Shown piece by piece: positions 16,335 to 24,884 of a stretch of DNA of 64,000 bases (position 1 is the stretch's first letter; each line of letters begins with the position of its first letter). The notes beneath the pieces are model-generated. The model saw only the letters and a program-made list of their open reading frames with translations, was not told the DNA's origin and searched no databases. Source of the stretch: UBA6522 sp965262365 (GTDB taxonomy: Bacteria > Pseudomonadota > Gammaproteobacteria > Steroidobacterales > Rariloculaceae). The translations under genes were made by a program, and so were the position numbers. The stretch is from contig OZ253541.1 of NCBI GenBank assembly GCA_965262365.1, forward strand, positions 2,728,001-2,792,000. The letters are read 5' to 3'.

Positions 16335-17924
16335 TTACCCGAGCCACTTCCGCCATTTGGCGAACGCAGGTGCAATTATCGGCGGCAGGGCAGCCGCTGT
16401 CCCGGGATCCTGCAACCTGGAAACCAGGCGCTTGCCCAGTTCCACGCCCCATTGGTCGAAGCTGTTGACGTCCCAGATCACGCCCTGGATGAAGACCTTG
16501 TGCTCATAAAGCGCCACAAGCTTTCCGAGGGTGGCCGGGTCCAGTCGCCGGAACAGGATCAACGTGGTCGGGCGATTGGCCGGGTAGTCCCGATGCGGGT
16601 CGACGATCCCGTCCGCCGGATCGCCGGCGGCCAGGGCCCAGGCCTGGGCGAGACAGTTCAGTGCGGCGAGATCGTGCTGCTCCTGGCGGTCGACCATGGA
16701 CATTGCCGGCAGGAGAAAGTCCACCGAGACCGGCTCCGTGCCCTGGTGGAGGAGCTGGTAGAACGAGTGTTGGGCGTTGGAGCCGGGCTCGCCCCAGATC
16801 ACCGGGGCGGTGGCGCATTCCACGGGCTCGCCGCCGCGGCGCACGGACTTGCCGTTGCTTTCCATCTCCAGCTGCTGGAGGTACGCGGGCAGGCGGTTCA
16901 GATGTTGGTCGTAAGGCAACACCGCGTGGTTCGCAGCGCCCAGGAAGTTGCGGTTCCAAACGCCCGCCAGCGCCAGCAACACCGGCAGGTTTCGATCCAG
17001 GGGCGCCGAGCGGAAGTGCTCATCGAGTTGGTATGCTCCGGCGAGAAACCCGGCAAAATTCTTCCACCCTATTGCCATCGCCAGAATCAGGCCCACGGCC
17101 GAGCAGACCGAATACCGCCCACCGACCCAATCCCACAAATCCAACCGGCGCTGCGGCGCCACGCCGAAAGCGTCCATTGCCTGGTGATTCGTGGATACCG
17201 CCACGAATTGCGCCGCCACCGCGACCGGTCCGCCCCGTTGCAGCAGCCATTCACGGATCCCCTGGGCGTTGGTCAGGGTTTCCGAAGTCGTGAACGTCTT
17301 GGAGCAAACCACGAACAGCGTCGTTTCGGGGTCCACGGCCCGCAGGACGCGTGCCAGTTGCACACCGTCGACATTCGACACGCAGTGAACGTCCAGCCCG
17401 GGCATGCAGTAGCCATCAAGGGCTTCCAACGCCATTACGACCCCCAGGTCGGAACCTCCGATGCCGATGTTGACGATGTCGGTGATTCGCCGACCCGTGT
17501 AGCCCTTCAGCGAACCGTCGTGGAGCGATTCAACGAGCGCACGCATTTTTTCCCGTTCCGCCTCAACGCGGGGCATGATGTCCTCGCCCGCAAGCATCAC
17601 GGGGCGATCGGCGGGACGGCGGAGGGCAATGTGCAAGGCGGCGCGATCCTCGGTGTTGTTGATGCGCTCGCCGCGAAACATGCGCTCGATCCAGTCGGGA
17701 ACGCACGTCTGTGCGGCCAGTTCCAGCAACAGTTTCAAGGCCTCGGAATCGAGCCGCTGCCGGCTGAGATCCAGCCACAACCCTTCAGCTTCCACCGAAA
17801 ACAGGCGGCCTCGCCGGGGCTCTTCATCGACGATCGCGGCGATGGGTTTGCGGGCGAGCATGGCCGCGCGCTGCCCGAGCGAGGCCCAGGCCTCGGTGCG
17901 GGGGCCGTATGTTTCTCTGCTCAT
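16335..17924 (-). CDS. pgi: Glucose-6-phosphate isomerase
   Basis: 529 residues from the ATG at 17924. Interconverts glucose 6-phosphate and fructose 6-phosphate in glycolysis and gluconeogenesis. The phosphosugar-binding motifs GIGGSDLG, VCSKTFTTSETLTNA and GGRYSVCSAVGL are present, as are the active-site GEPGSNAQHSFYQ and the C-terminal signature FDQWGVELGKRL. It lies between a UDP-glucuronate epimerase and a sugar aminotransferase, which fits a role in supplying hexose phosphates for polysaccharide precursors. Frames extending upstream of 17924 have no family likeness. Confidence 0.97.
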   Translation of the reverse strand: MSRETYGPRTEAWASLGQRAAMLARKPIAAIVDEEPRRGRLFSVEAEGLWLDLSRQRLDSEALKLLLELAAQTCVPDWIERMFRGERINNTEDRAALHIALRRPADRPVMLAGEDIMPRVEAEREKMRALVESLHDGSLKGYTGRRITDIVNIGIGGSDLGVVMALEALDGYCMPGLDVHCVSNVDGVQLARVLRAVDPETTLFVVCSKTFTTSETLTNAQGIREWLLQRGGPVAVAAQFVAVSTNHQAMDAFGVAPQRRLDLWDWVGGRYSVCSAVGLILAMAIGWKNFAGFLAGAYQLDEHFRSAPLDRNLPVLLALAGVWNRNFLGAANHAVLPYDQHLNRLPAYLQQLEMESNGKSVRRGGEPVECATAPVIWGEPGSNAQHSFYQLLHQGTEPVSVDFLLPAMSMVDRQEQHDLAALNCLAQAWALAAGDPADGIVDPHRDYPANRPTTLILFRRLDPATLGKLVALYEHKVFIQGVIWDVNSFDQWGVELGKRLVSRLQDPGTAAALPPIIAPAFAKWRKWLG

Positions 17925-17983
17925 TGTCCGCACCTGTACATGCCAAGGCCTGTTAACGCTATTCGGTTCGACAGCAGCGACCG

Positions 17984-18997
17984 CTACGAGCCAACCCGGT
18001 AGAAGTCCAGGTACCAATCCACAAAGCGCCTCACCCCCTCCTCCACCGAAGTGTTCGGCCGATAGTCGAATTCGGCTTCGAGTTCCGTGACATCGCCCCA
18101 TGTCGCGGGAACGTCGCCGGGCTGCATCGGCAGCAGGTTCTTGCTGGCTTTTCTTCCAAGGCAGGTCTCCAGAATCTCCACAAATCGCGACAACTCCACA
18201 GGCTGCCGGGCACTGATATTGTAGAGCCGGTACGGCGCACGGCTGTTGGCGGGGTCGGGGGCTTCGCCGTCCCAGTCAACGTCGGGCTGGGGAGGCCTGT
18301 CCAGCACCGCGAGCACACCGGCCACGGCATCGTCGATGTACGTGAAGTCGCGACGGTGATTGCCGTAGTTGAAAAGGTCGATGGAGCGGCCTTCGAGAAT
18401 GGCCTCGGTAAACCGGAACAGCGCCATGTCGGGCCGGCCGAACGGGCCATAAACCGTGAAGAACCGCAGACCCGTCACCGAAACGTTGTAAAGGTTTGCG
18501 TAGCTGTGCGCCATCATTTCGTTGGACTTCTTCGTGGCTGCATAGAGAGACAACGGGTGATCCGCGCCTTGATGCACGGAAAACGGCAGACGGGTATTGG
18601 CGCCGTATACCGAACTGGTGGAAGCAAAAACCAGGTGCTCGACCTCCGTATGGCGGCAGCCCTCCAGTACTGTCAATGTACCGACAATATTGCTTTGGAT
18701 ATAGGGAAACGGACTTGAAATACTGTGTCTCACCCCGGGCTGCGCGCCGAGGTGTACGACACGATTAAACTCTTCGGCGGCAAACAGTTCGGCCATTCGA
18801 TCCCGGTCGGCGAGATCGAGGTTCACGAAACGAAAGCGCCGAGCCCGCCTGAGAATGTCCAGGCGCGCATGCTTCAACCGGACATCGTAGTACTCGTTGA
18901 GGTTGTCGAGCCCGACGACTTCGTCGCCGCGCTCAAGCAGCGCTTTCGACGTATGGAAACCGATAAATCCAGCCGCCCCGGTGACCAAAATCCTCAT
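17984..18997 (-). CDS. NAD-dependent epimerase, probable UDP-glucuronate 4-epimerase
   Basis: 337 residues of the extended short-chain dehydrogenase family. The NAD motif TGAAGFIG is at 6-13 and the catalytic Y152/K156 in LYAATKKSNE; the Ser of ASTSSVYG completes the triad. The early GLDNLNEYYDVRLKHARL and GRPDMALFRFTEAILEG are characteristic of UDP-glucuronate 4-epimerases, which make UDP-galacturonate. Together with ugd in the same block this would convert UDP-glucose to UDP-galacturonate. It is first in the block, 59 bases before pgi. Confidence 0.92.
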   Translation of the reverse strand: MRILVTGAAGFIGFHTSKALLERGDEVVGLDNLNEYYDVRLKHARLDILRRARRFRFVNLDLADRDRMAELFAAEEFNRVVHLGAQPGVRHSISSPFPYIQSNIVGTLTVLEGCRHTEVEHLVFASTSSVYGANTRLPFSVHQGADHPLSLYAATKKSNEMMAHSYANLYNVSVTGLRFFTVYGPFGRPDMALFRFTEAILEGRSIDLFNYGNHRRDFTYIDDAVAGVLAVLDRPPQPDVDWDGEAPDPANSRAPYRLYNISARQPVELSRFVEILETCLGRKASKNLLPMQPGDVPATWGDVTELEAEFDYRPNTSVEEGVRRFVDWYLDFYRVGS

Positions 18998-19085
18998 GAC
19001 AACCGCACCGGGCGCTACGGCGCCCGCTGCTCCTTGCCGGACAGAACAATGTCGGCAGGGTTGTCTCGGATAACGTTAACTACCC

Positions 19086-20420
19086 CTAGTTCACCGGGCC
19101 CGCGAAGAAATCGAAGAACACCCAGAACACGAAGGTCGAAACCACCAACGTCGCCAGCATCACGGGACTGCCCTTCCTGAACCACATCCCCGGTGTTATG
19201 GCCAGACTCGGGTCGTTCTCCTGCCGTGCCAGCCGCTCCGAAATCGTGACGATGAAGACATTGGCCGTCGAGCCGATATGCGTGCCGTTACCGCCCAGGC
19301 CCACGCCCATGGCGAGCCCCCACCAAAGCGGCGCGACATTGATGCCCTGCAGTTCCATACCCAGGATGATCGGGATCATCGCCGCGGTAAAGGGAATGTT
19401 GTCGATGGCCGCCGAGAGAAACGCCCCGACCCACATGAGCACGATCGTGGCCAGCAGCAAATCGGACACGACAAAGGGTGTGATGAGAGAACCAATCCAC
19501 TGCAGGAATTGGCTGTGTTCCACGCCGCCGACGATCATGAACAGGCCGAGGAAGAAAATCAGCAGGGTGACCTCCACATGTTCCAGGGCGTGGTCCATGA
19601 CCAGTTTGCGGGATACGAAAACCAAACCTGTCATTCCCAGTACGGCGACGAACCAGGGTTCCCAGTGAAGCGCGTTGTGCAGCATGAAGAACACCACCAT
19701 GATGCACAGGATCGCGACGGAACCCTTCCACAGCCTGGGGTCCTTGATTTCCACCACTTCAAGCGTCGACTCGGCGGGCGTTTCCGCCAACTCCTTTCTG
19801 AACAGGAATTTCAGGAGAACCAACGCCACAAGCCAGGACACCAGGGTGATGGGACCCATGTGGTAGACGAAGGTGTTGAAGCTGATGTCCGCGGCCGAGC
19901 CGATCATGATGTTCGGCGGATCGCCCACCAGCGTCGCGATGCCGCCGGTGTCGGACAGCAGCGCGGCCGCCAGCAGATAGGGAATCGGGGAAATCTTCTG
20001 CGCCTTGGCGATGAGGATGATCAGCGGGCCGAAGATGACCACGGTGGTAACGTTGTCCAGCAGCAGCGACAGCACCGTGACGGCCGTGCCCAGCAATACC
20101 AGCATCAGATAGAGATTGCCGCGGCTCATGGCCGCGATCTTGTAGGCCATCCAGTTGAAACCACCGGTGGGAATCATGATGGAGACGATGGTCATCATCG
20201 CCGCCAGCAGGAAGATGACGTTCCAGTCGACTGCCTCGACTGCCTCCATCGGGGAATAGAACCCGAAGATCTGCCCCACGATGATCATGACCACCGCACC
20301 CGCCGCCGCAACCTTGGAGCGTTCAAAGCCGTGGAGCTGTTCGGTGAAGATCGCAGTGAAGGTGACCGCCAGGACAATACCTGAAACGAGCATCTCCGTA
20401 TTGAACGCAAGTGTTTCCAT
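19086..20420 (-). CDS. ArsB/NhaD-superfamily ion transporter
   Basis: 444-residue polytopic inner-membrane protein with about 11-12 hydrophobic segments. LLDNVTTVVIFGPLII and LVGDPPNIMIGSAADISF form the first half of the symmetric pore motif; AIDNIPFTAAMIPII and GLGGNGTHIGSTANVFIV form the second. This pattern fits the SLC13/ArsB/P-protein group, including NhaD-type Na+/H+ antiporters. The substrate (Na+, citrate, arsenite or other anion) is not settled. The ATG at 20420 has a GGAGAGG site; longer frames are not membrane-like. It is flanked by dnaQ and the sugar genes and shows no operon partner. Confidence 0.85.
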   Translation of the reverse strand: METLAFNTEMLVSGIVLAVTFTAIFTEQLHGFERSKVAAAGAVVMIIVGQIFGFYSPMEAVEAVDWNVIFLLAAMMTIVSIMIPTGGFNWMAYKIAAMSRGNLYLMLVLLGTAVTVLSLLLDNVTTVVIFGPLIILIAKAQKISPIPYLLAAALLSDTGGIATLVGDPPNIMIGSAADISFNTFVYHMGPITLVSWLVALVLLKFLFRKELAETPAESTLEVVEIKDPRLWKGSVAILCIMVVFFMLHNALHWEPWFVAVLGMTGLVFVSRKLVMDHALEHVEVTLLIFFLGLFMIVGGVEHSQFLQWIGSLITPFVVSDLLLATIVLMWVGAFLSAAIDNIPFTAAMIPIILGMELQGINVAPLWWGLAMGVGLGGNGTHIGSTANVFIVTISERLARQENDPSLAITPGMWFRKGSPVMLATLVVSTFVFWVFFDFFAGPVN

Positions 20421-20500
20421 TGGGGTTCCCTCTCCGAAATTGGGCCGCGGCAAAAGGGCGAATCTTATCTGTTCGGCCGAGGGGCTGCAAAGGGTGGGCG

Positions 20501-21223
20501 CTACGGCGCGTCGGGCGGCTCGATCTCCTCCCAGAGGGTAGGCGCCCCCGCCGACTCGGACAGCCGGAGGAGCATTTGCCAATGGGCGTCGAGTTCGTCT
20601 TCGGTGGCCTCCTGCACCACCAGCGTCAGTCCCTCACGATCGACCGGCGTCGCCTGTGCCTGCAGCGCGCTGCGCGCCGGATCCCCTTCCAGCGCCAGGC
20701 TGGACTGACCGCCCGTCATGGCCAGATAGACGTCGGCGAGAATTCCCGCGTCCAGCAGCGCACCGTGCAATTGGCGCTGGGAGTTGTCCACATGGTATCG
20801 CTTGGCAAGCGCATCGAGGCTGTTCTTCTGGCCGGGGTGCATCCGCCGCGCGAGGGCCAACGTGTCCAGTACCTGGCAGCGCTCGCGGATGTCCCGGGTC
20901 GGGGTTCCCAGGCGCTGCAACTCGTGATTGATGAACCCAACGTCAAAGTCGGCGTTGTGGATGATCAACTCGGCTCCGTCGACGAACTCGAGAAACTCCG
21001 TGGCAACATCTTCGAACAGAGGTTGCATCGAAAGTAACTCGTCGTCGATCCCATGGATTTCGAGCGCGCCGGGGCCCACCGCCCGCTCCGGATTCACGTA
21101 ACGATGAAACGTACGCTGCGTGAGCTTGCGGTCGATCAACTCGATACAACCGATTTCTATGATTCGATCGCCAGCCTCTGTTTGAAGGCCCGTGGTTTCC
21201 GTATCCAGCACGACTTGCCGCAT
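20501..21223 (-). CDS. dnaQ: DNA polymerase III epsilon subunit (3'-5' proofreading exonuclease)
   Basis: 240 residues, DEDDh exonuclease. ExoI is VLDTETTGL with D7/E9, ExoII is IIHNADFDVGFINHE, and the ExoIII segment HGALLDAGILADVYLAM contains the His-Asp pair. It proofreads during replication within the Pol III core. The ATG at 21223 begins 5 bases after the rnhA stop, with AGGGAGG inside the end of rnhA serving as the binding site, so the two are co-transcribed. In Escherichia coli the same genes are neighbours but divergent. Confidence 0.95.
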   Translation of the reverse strand: MRQVVLDTETTGLQTEAGDRIIEIGCIELIDRKLTQRTFHRYVNPERAVGPGALEIHGIDDELLSMQPLFEDVATEFLEFVDGAELIIHNADFDVGFINHELQRLGTPTRDIRERCQVLDTLALARRMHPGQKNSLDALAKRYHVDNSQRQLHGALLDAGILADVYLAMTGGQSSLALEGDPARSALQAQATPVDREGLTLVVQEATEDELDAHWQMLLRLSESAGAPTLWEEIEPPDAP

Positions 21224-21228
21224 CTGCG

Positions 21229-21675
21229 TCAGGCCTCCCTGGTCAGGGTCTGTTCAAGCCCCAGGTTTGCCAGCGCGTCGGCACGTTCGTTGCCGGGGTC
21301 TCCCGCATGTCCCTTCACCCAGCGCCAGTCCACCTCATGACGCTGCACGAGATCGTCCAGCCGCATCCACAGATCCTGATTTTTCACGGGTTTTTTCGCT
21401 CTGGTCAGCCAGCCGCGACGGCGCCAGTCGGGCAACCACTGAGTGATGCCGTCACGGACGTAACGCGAGTCCGTGTACAACGTCACCTGGCACGGTTCCT
21501 TGAGCCCGCCGAGCGCCTCGATGGCCGCCATGAGCTCCATTCGGTTGTTGGTTGTCCGATGCTCACCGCCTTGCAACTCTCTGACGTTCTCGCCGTAGCG
21601 CAGAATGGCGCCCCAGCCGCCGGGACCCGGGTTTCCGCGGCACGCTCCATCGGTGTAGACCGTTACCGCCTTCAT
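21229..21675 (-). CDS. rnhA: Ribonuclease HI
   Basis: 148 residues from the ATG at 21675. Degrades RNA in RNA-DNA hybrids. YTDGACRGNPGPGGWG carries the first catalytic Asp, TTNNRMELMAAIEAL the Glu, LYTDSRYV the second Asp, and VKGHAGDPGNERADALA the late His and Asp. The ATG overlaps the stop of the upstream methyltransferase (ATGA), and dnaQ follows within 5 bases, giving a compact methyltransferase-rnhA-dnaQ unit. Confidence 0.96.
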   Translation of the reverse strand: MKAVTVYTDGACRGNPGPGGWGAILRYGENVRELQGGEHRTTNNRMELMAAIEALGGLKEPCQVTLYTDSRYVRDGITQWLPDWRRRGWLTRAKKPVKNQDLWMRLDDLVQRHEVDWRWVKGHAGDPGNERADALANLGLEQTLTREA

Positions 21676-22412
21676 CGCGACCGGCGCGCGTGGGGAGAGT
21701 TTGTCGTGGGCTTCACCAATCCGCCGACCACGTTCAGCCGACGACGACGCCAGACAGGTCTGATCGGAGTCATGGGATGGACCCGCTTTTGAGCGCTCAC
21801 GATATATCCGCCGCCCAGCACCGGGATCCATCGACTCGCCCAATCCTCCCGCGGAAAAGTACCGAAGCGACGAACGCGCTCAAGCGGTAGCGTGTGACAG
21901 TAGCGTTTGCGTTTTTCGATGTCGAAGCTCAACAACTTCAGCCAGTCCCGCAGGCGCGACTCGAGCATGGGACGACGATGACCGGGAGGATATCCCTGCG
22001 AGGACGCAACCTGCCGCAGGCCCCAAAGGCCATTCGGATTGAAACTCAGCACCACGACCCGACCGTCCGCCCGAAGAACTCTGTCTACCTCGCGCAGGAG
22101 CGCGTGGGGTGAAGGCGATAGTTCCAGCGAATGCGGCAAGAGCACCGCGTCCACGGACCCCGCCGCGATCGCAAGTGCATGGGTATCGGACAACATTTGG
22201 GCGGCGGCATGAGGACGCCAGTCCAGGAGTGTTGTCCGCTGGGTGCGGGCGAAGCGAGTGAACGAATCCGCCTCGCCCCACAGCCCGATCTGCAGGAACT
22301 GCTCGCCGAATGCGTGTTCCAGAGCCTGGCGCACAAGACCTTGCTCCGCCTTCAGGCAACGCTGCCCCAGCGGGGTATCCAGCCAGCGGTCGCGTACGGT
22401 GGTTGCGTTCAC
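21672..22412 (-). CDS. SAM-dependent methyltransferase, YafS-like
   Basis: About 246 residues from a GTG at 22412 (NATTVRDRWLDTPLGQ); an ATG at 22490 would add 26 residues with no family likeness. The Rossmann-type core is loose at motif I (FLQIGLWGEADSF) but later segments are clear: VDAVLLPHSLELSPSPHALLREVDRVLRADG and VVLSFNPNGLWGLRQ. Position next to rnhA matches Escherichia coli yafS. The substrate is unknown. The stop overlaps the rnhA ATG. Divergent from mltD. Confidence 0.85.
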   Translation of the reverse strand: MNATTVRDRWLDTPLGQRCLKAEQGLVRQALEHAFGEQFLQIGLWGEADSFTRFARTQRTTLLDWRPHAAAQMLSDTHALAIAAGSVDAVLLPHSLELSPSPHALLREVDRVLRADGRVVVLSFNPNGLWGLRQVASSQGYPPGHRRPMLESRLRDWLKLLSFDIEKRKRYCHTLPLERVRRFGTFPREDWASRWIPVLGGGYIVSAQKRVHPMTPIRPVWRRRRLNVVGGLVKPTTNSPHARRSR

Positions 22413-22600
22413 GGCGCACACTCTGAATGACCACCTGCATGGAGTCAATTGCCACACAGCCCTTGCATGGGGCGGTGCAATCCGTAGCATAGGACCCGCA
22501 GCACGCTGATGCGATCGATTTTATGTACCTATCCGTTTGCCGCGAACTTCGCGGCACAAGCTTGACTGCAACCCGGCGATACGCAGGCCGGGTCAGGTCG

Positions 22601-23992
22601 ATGGCAGTCGTCGTGCTGGCCATGTTGTTGGCGAGTTGCCAAACGACCCCGGATGTTCCTGCCGAAGTGGAAAACGGGGCCGAGTCCGCGCGTCCCTTGC
22701 CGCCGGCGCATACCGAGGCACCCGCCCCGCCCGAACGACCTGCAACCGCGGCTGCGCCGCGTCCTTCACTGCCAGTTGATTCCGCGCCGGCAGCGCCTCT
22801 CGATCTGATCGGGCGGATCAGCGAAGGGCTGGTTCTGCCCGCGGCGTCGCATGCGTCCATCGACCGCGAACTCGATTGGTATGTCTCCAATGCGGACTAT
22901 CTGAATCTCGTGCTGCGGCGTTCCGAGCGGTACCTGCATCACATCGTCGAAGCCTTGCAGCAAGCCGGCATGCCGTTGGACCTGGCGCTCTTGCCGATTG
23001 TCGAGAGCGCATATGACCCGTTCGCATACTCCAGGGGCCGGGCGGCAGGACTCTGGCAGATCATCCCGGGAACGGGCCGGGAACTGGGCCTGAAGCAGGA
23101 CTGGTGGTACGACGCGCGCCGGGACGTACTTGAATCCACCGAGGGAGCCCTGCAATACCTGCGCCAACTGCAGGAACAGTTCGACGGCGACTGGTTGCTC
23201 GCGGTGGCGGGCTACAACGCCGGAGGGGGCAGCGTCTCGCGAGCGTTGCGCAGAGCCGCTGCCGATGGCGAGACAACGGATTTCTGGGGCGTCAGATCCT
23301 ATTTACCCGTGGAAACGCGAACCTATGTGCCACGGCTCATGGCGCTGGCGCGACTGGTGGCCGATCCGGCGCAGTACGGCGTTTCGCTGCCAACCATCGA
23401 CGACGAACCGTACTTTCGGGTAATCGAGACCGGCGGGCAAATCGACATGGCCATTGCCGCGCAGGTCGTGGGCATGAGTACCGATGAACTCTACCTCCTC
23501 AATCCCGGTGTCAATCACTGGGCGACCGATCCCGATGGACCCCACCGGCTTCTGGTCCCCGTCGGCGCCGCCGACGGTTCCGGGCTGCTGGCGGCCGCAC
23601 TGACTGGCGGCACGGAAGTCCCCGCAGGCGGCGAGCGTCGTCAGGCCTATTTGGTCCAGTCGGGAGACTCGCTGTGGAGCGTGGCACGCCGCTACGGCGT
23701 CACGGTGGCTAATCTGGCGCTATGGAATTCCATGTCGCCGCAAGACATCTTGAGCATTGGTCGTGAACTGGTGGTGTGGAGCGATTCTCCCGTATTCGTA
23801 CCGGCAGCCAATCAGCGCATTCGCAGAGTCACGTATACCGTCCGCAGAGGCGATTCGCTGTACCGAATCTCGACCCAGTTTCGCGTCAGTGTCGCCGACC
23901 TCCTGCAGTGGAACAACATTTCGCCGGAGCGTTACCTGCAACCCGGACAACAACTGATACTCTTCGTTGACGTAACCAATCAGAGTTCGTAG
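22601..23992 (+). CDS. mltD: Membrane-bound lytic murein transglycosylase D
   Basis: 463 residues from the ATG at 22601, which starts a lipoprotein signal MAVVVLAMLLASC with lipid cysteine C13. The mature protein is therefore anchored in the outer membrane and faces the periplasm. After a proline-rich linker comes the SLT domain: VESAYDPFAYSRGRAAGLWQ, with catalytic Glu about position 135, and AVAGYNAGGG. Two LysM repeats follow at about 349-392 and 412-455, binding glycan strands. It cuts peptidoglycan to form 1,6-anhydromuramyl ends. A longer frame from 22523 has no signal-peptide logic. Confidence 0.95.
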   Translation: MAVVVLAMLLASCQTTPDVPAEVENGAESARPLPPAHTEAPAPPERPATAAAPRPSLPVDSAPAAPLDLIGRISEGLVLPAASHASIDRELDWYVSNADYLNLVLRRSERYLHHIVEALQQAGMPLDLALLPIVESAYDPFAYSRGRAAGLWQIIPGTGRELGLKQDWWYDARRDVLESTEGALQYLRQLQEQFDGDWLLAVAGYNAGGGSVSRALRRAAADGETTDFWGVRSYLPVETRTYVPRLMALARLVADPAQYGVSLPTIDDEPYFRVIETGGQIDMAIAAQVVGMSTDELYLLNPGVNHWATDPDGPHRLLVPVGAADGSGLLAAALTGGTEVPAGGERRQAYLVQSGDSLWSVARRYGVTVANLALWNSMSPQDILSIGRELVVWSDSPVFVPAANQRIRRVTYTVRRGDSLYRISTQFRVSVADLLQWNNISPERYLQPGQQLILFVDVTNQSS

Positions 23993-24047
23993 GTGGCGCC
24001 GCTTCAGTCGCGCCGGGTAGCGCCGTCGGTCGGAAAAAGGAACGGGT

Positions 24048-24830
24048 ATGGGAATTCTCGACGGTAAACGAGCCGTCATAGTCGGTCTTGCAAGCAACCG
24101 CTCCATCGCGTGGGGCATCGCGCGTGCACTTCGATCCCAGGGGGCCGAACTGGCTTTCAATTACCAGACCGAAAAGCTGCGCGGCCGAGTGCAGAAAATG
24201 GCCGACGAACTCGAGAGCGAGATCGTCCTGCCGCTGGATGTTTCCGAAGATTCGCAGATCGAGAATTTCTTCGAGGCTCTCGCAAGTCGTTGGGGTGGAT
24301 TCGACATCCTGGTGCATTCCGTGGCCTATGCTCCGGCGGACCAGTTGCAGGGCCGGTACCTGGACGCCGTCAACCGGGAAGGCTTTGGCATCGCCCACGA
24401 CATCTCGAGCTACAGTTTTGCCGCACTCGCCAAGGCCGGCCGGCCAATGATGCTGGGGAGACAGGCGGCCCTGCTGACGTTGAGCTATCTCGGTGCCGTG
24501 CGTGCGCTACCCAGCTATAACGTCATGGGTCTTGCCAAGGCCAGCCTGGAGGCCAACGTCCGGTTCCTGGCGTACGACCTGGGACCCGACGGCATACGCG
24601 TCAATGCGATTTCCGCGGGGCCGATTCGAACCCTCGCGGCTTCCGGAATCAAGGGCTTGCGACAGATGCTGGCCCATGTGAGCGAAGCCGCGCCGCTGCG
24701 GCGAAACGTCACCACCGAAGATGTGGGCAACGCGGCCAGCTTCCTGGTTTCGGACCTGGCGGGCGGAATCACGGGAGAGGTGCTCTACGTCGATGCCGGC
24801 TACAACATCGTCGGCATGCACATGCAATAG
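24048..24830 (+). CDS. fabI: Enoyl-[acyl-carrier-protein] reductase (NADH)
   Basis: 260 residues; last reductive step of fatty-acid elongation. The atypical SDR N-terminus IVGLASNRSIAWGIA and the active-site Y147, Y157 and K164 (LPSYNVMGLAKASLEAN) are diagnostic. Residue 93, where Gly-to-Val changes in Escherichia coli give triclosan and diazaborine resistance, is Ala here, in HSVAYAP; this is natural variation and its effect is unknown. ATG at 24048 has AAAGGAA upstream. A long hairpin follows the stop, between this gene and the convergent ppiD. Confidence 0.97.
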   Translation: MGILDGKRAVIVGLASNRSIAWGIARALRSQGAELAFNYQTEKLRGRVQKMADELESEIVLPLDVSEDSQIENFFEALASRWGGFDILVHSVAYAPADQLQGRYLDAVNREGFGIAHDISSYSFAALAKAGRPMMLGRQAALLTLSYLGAVRALPSYNVMGLAKASLEANVRFLAYDLGPDGIRVNAISAGPIRTLAASGIKGLRQMLAHVSEAAPLRRNVTTEDVGNAASFLVSDLAGGITGEVLYVDAGYNIVGMHMQ

Positions 24831-24838
24831 GCGCTGCC

Positions 24839-24884
24839 AGTGCTGGAGCCACCTGATAATTGCGTATCAGGTGTTTCCAGCGCT
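24839..24884. terminator. Long hairpin between convergent fabI and ppiD
   Basis: An inner perfect 9-bp stem, CACCTGATA (24850-24858) with TATCAGGTG (24865-24873), is extended by an outer 8-bp stem, AGTGCTGG (24839-24846) with CCAGCGCT (24877-24884), across a 3/3 internal loop. It starts 9 bases after the fabI stop and reaches the ppiD stop codon, so it is placed as a bidirectional terminator. There is no T-run, so termination would be structure-driven or Rho-assisted. Confidence 0.6.

Noticed and set aside
16452..18002. A 500-codon open frame antisense to pgi
   Set aside because: High-GC codon bias leaves long open frames opposite real genes; the translation has no family motif, and pgi on the other strand is unmistakable.
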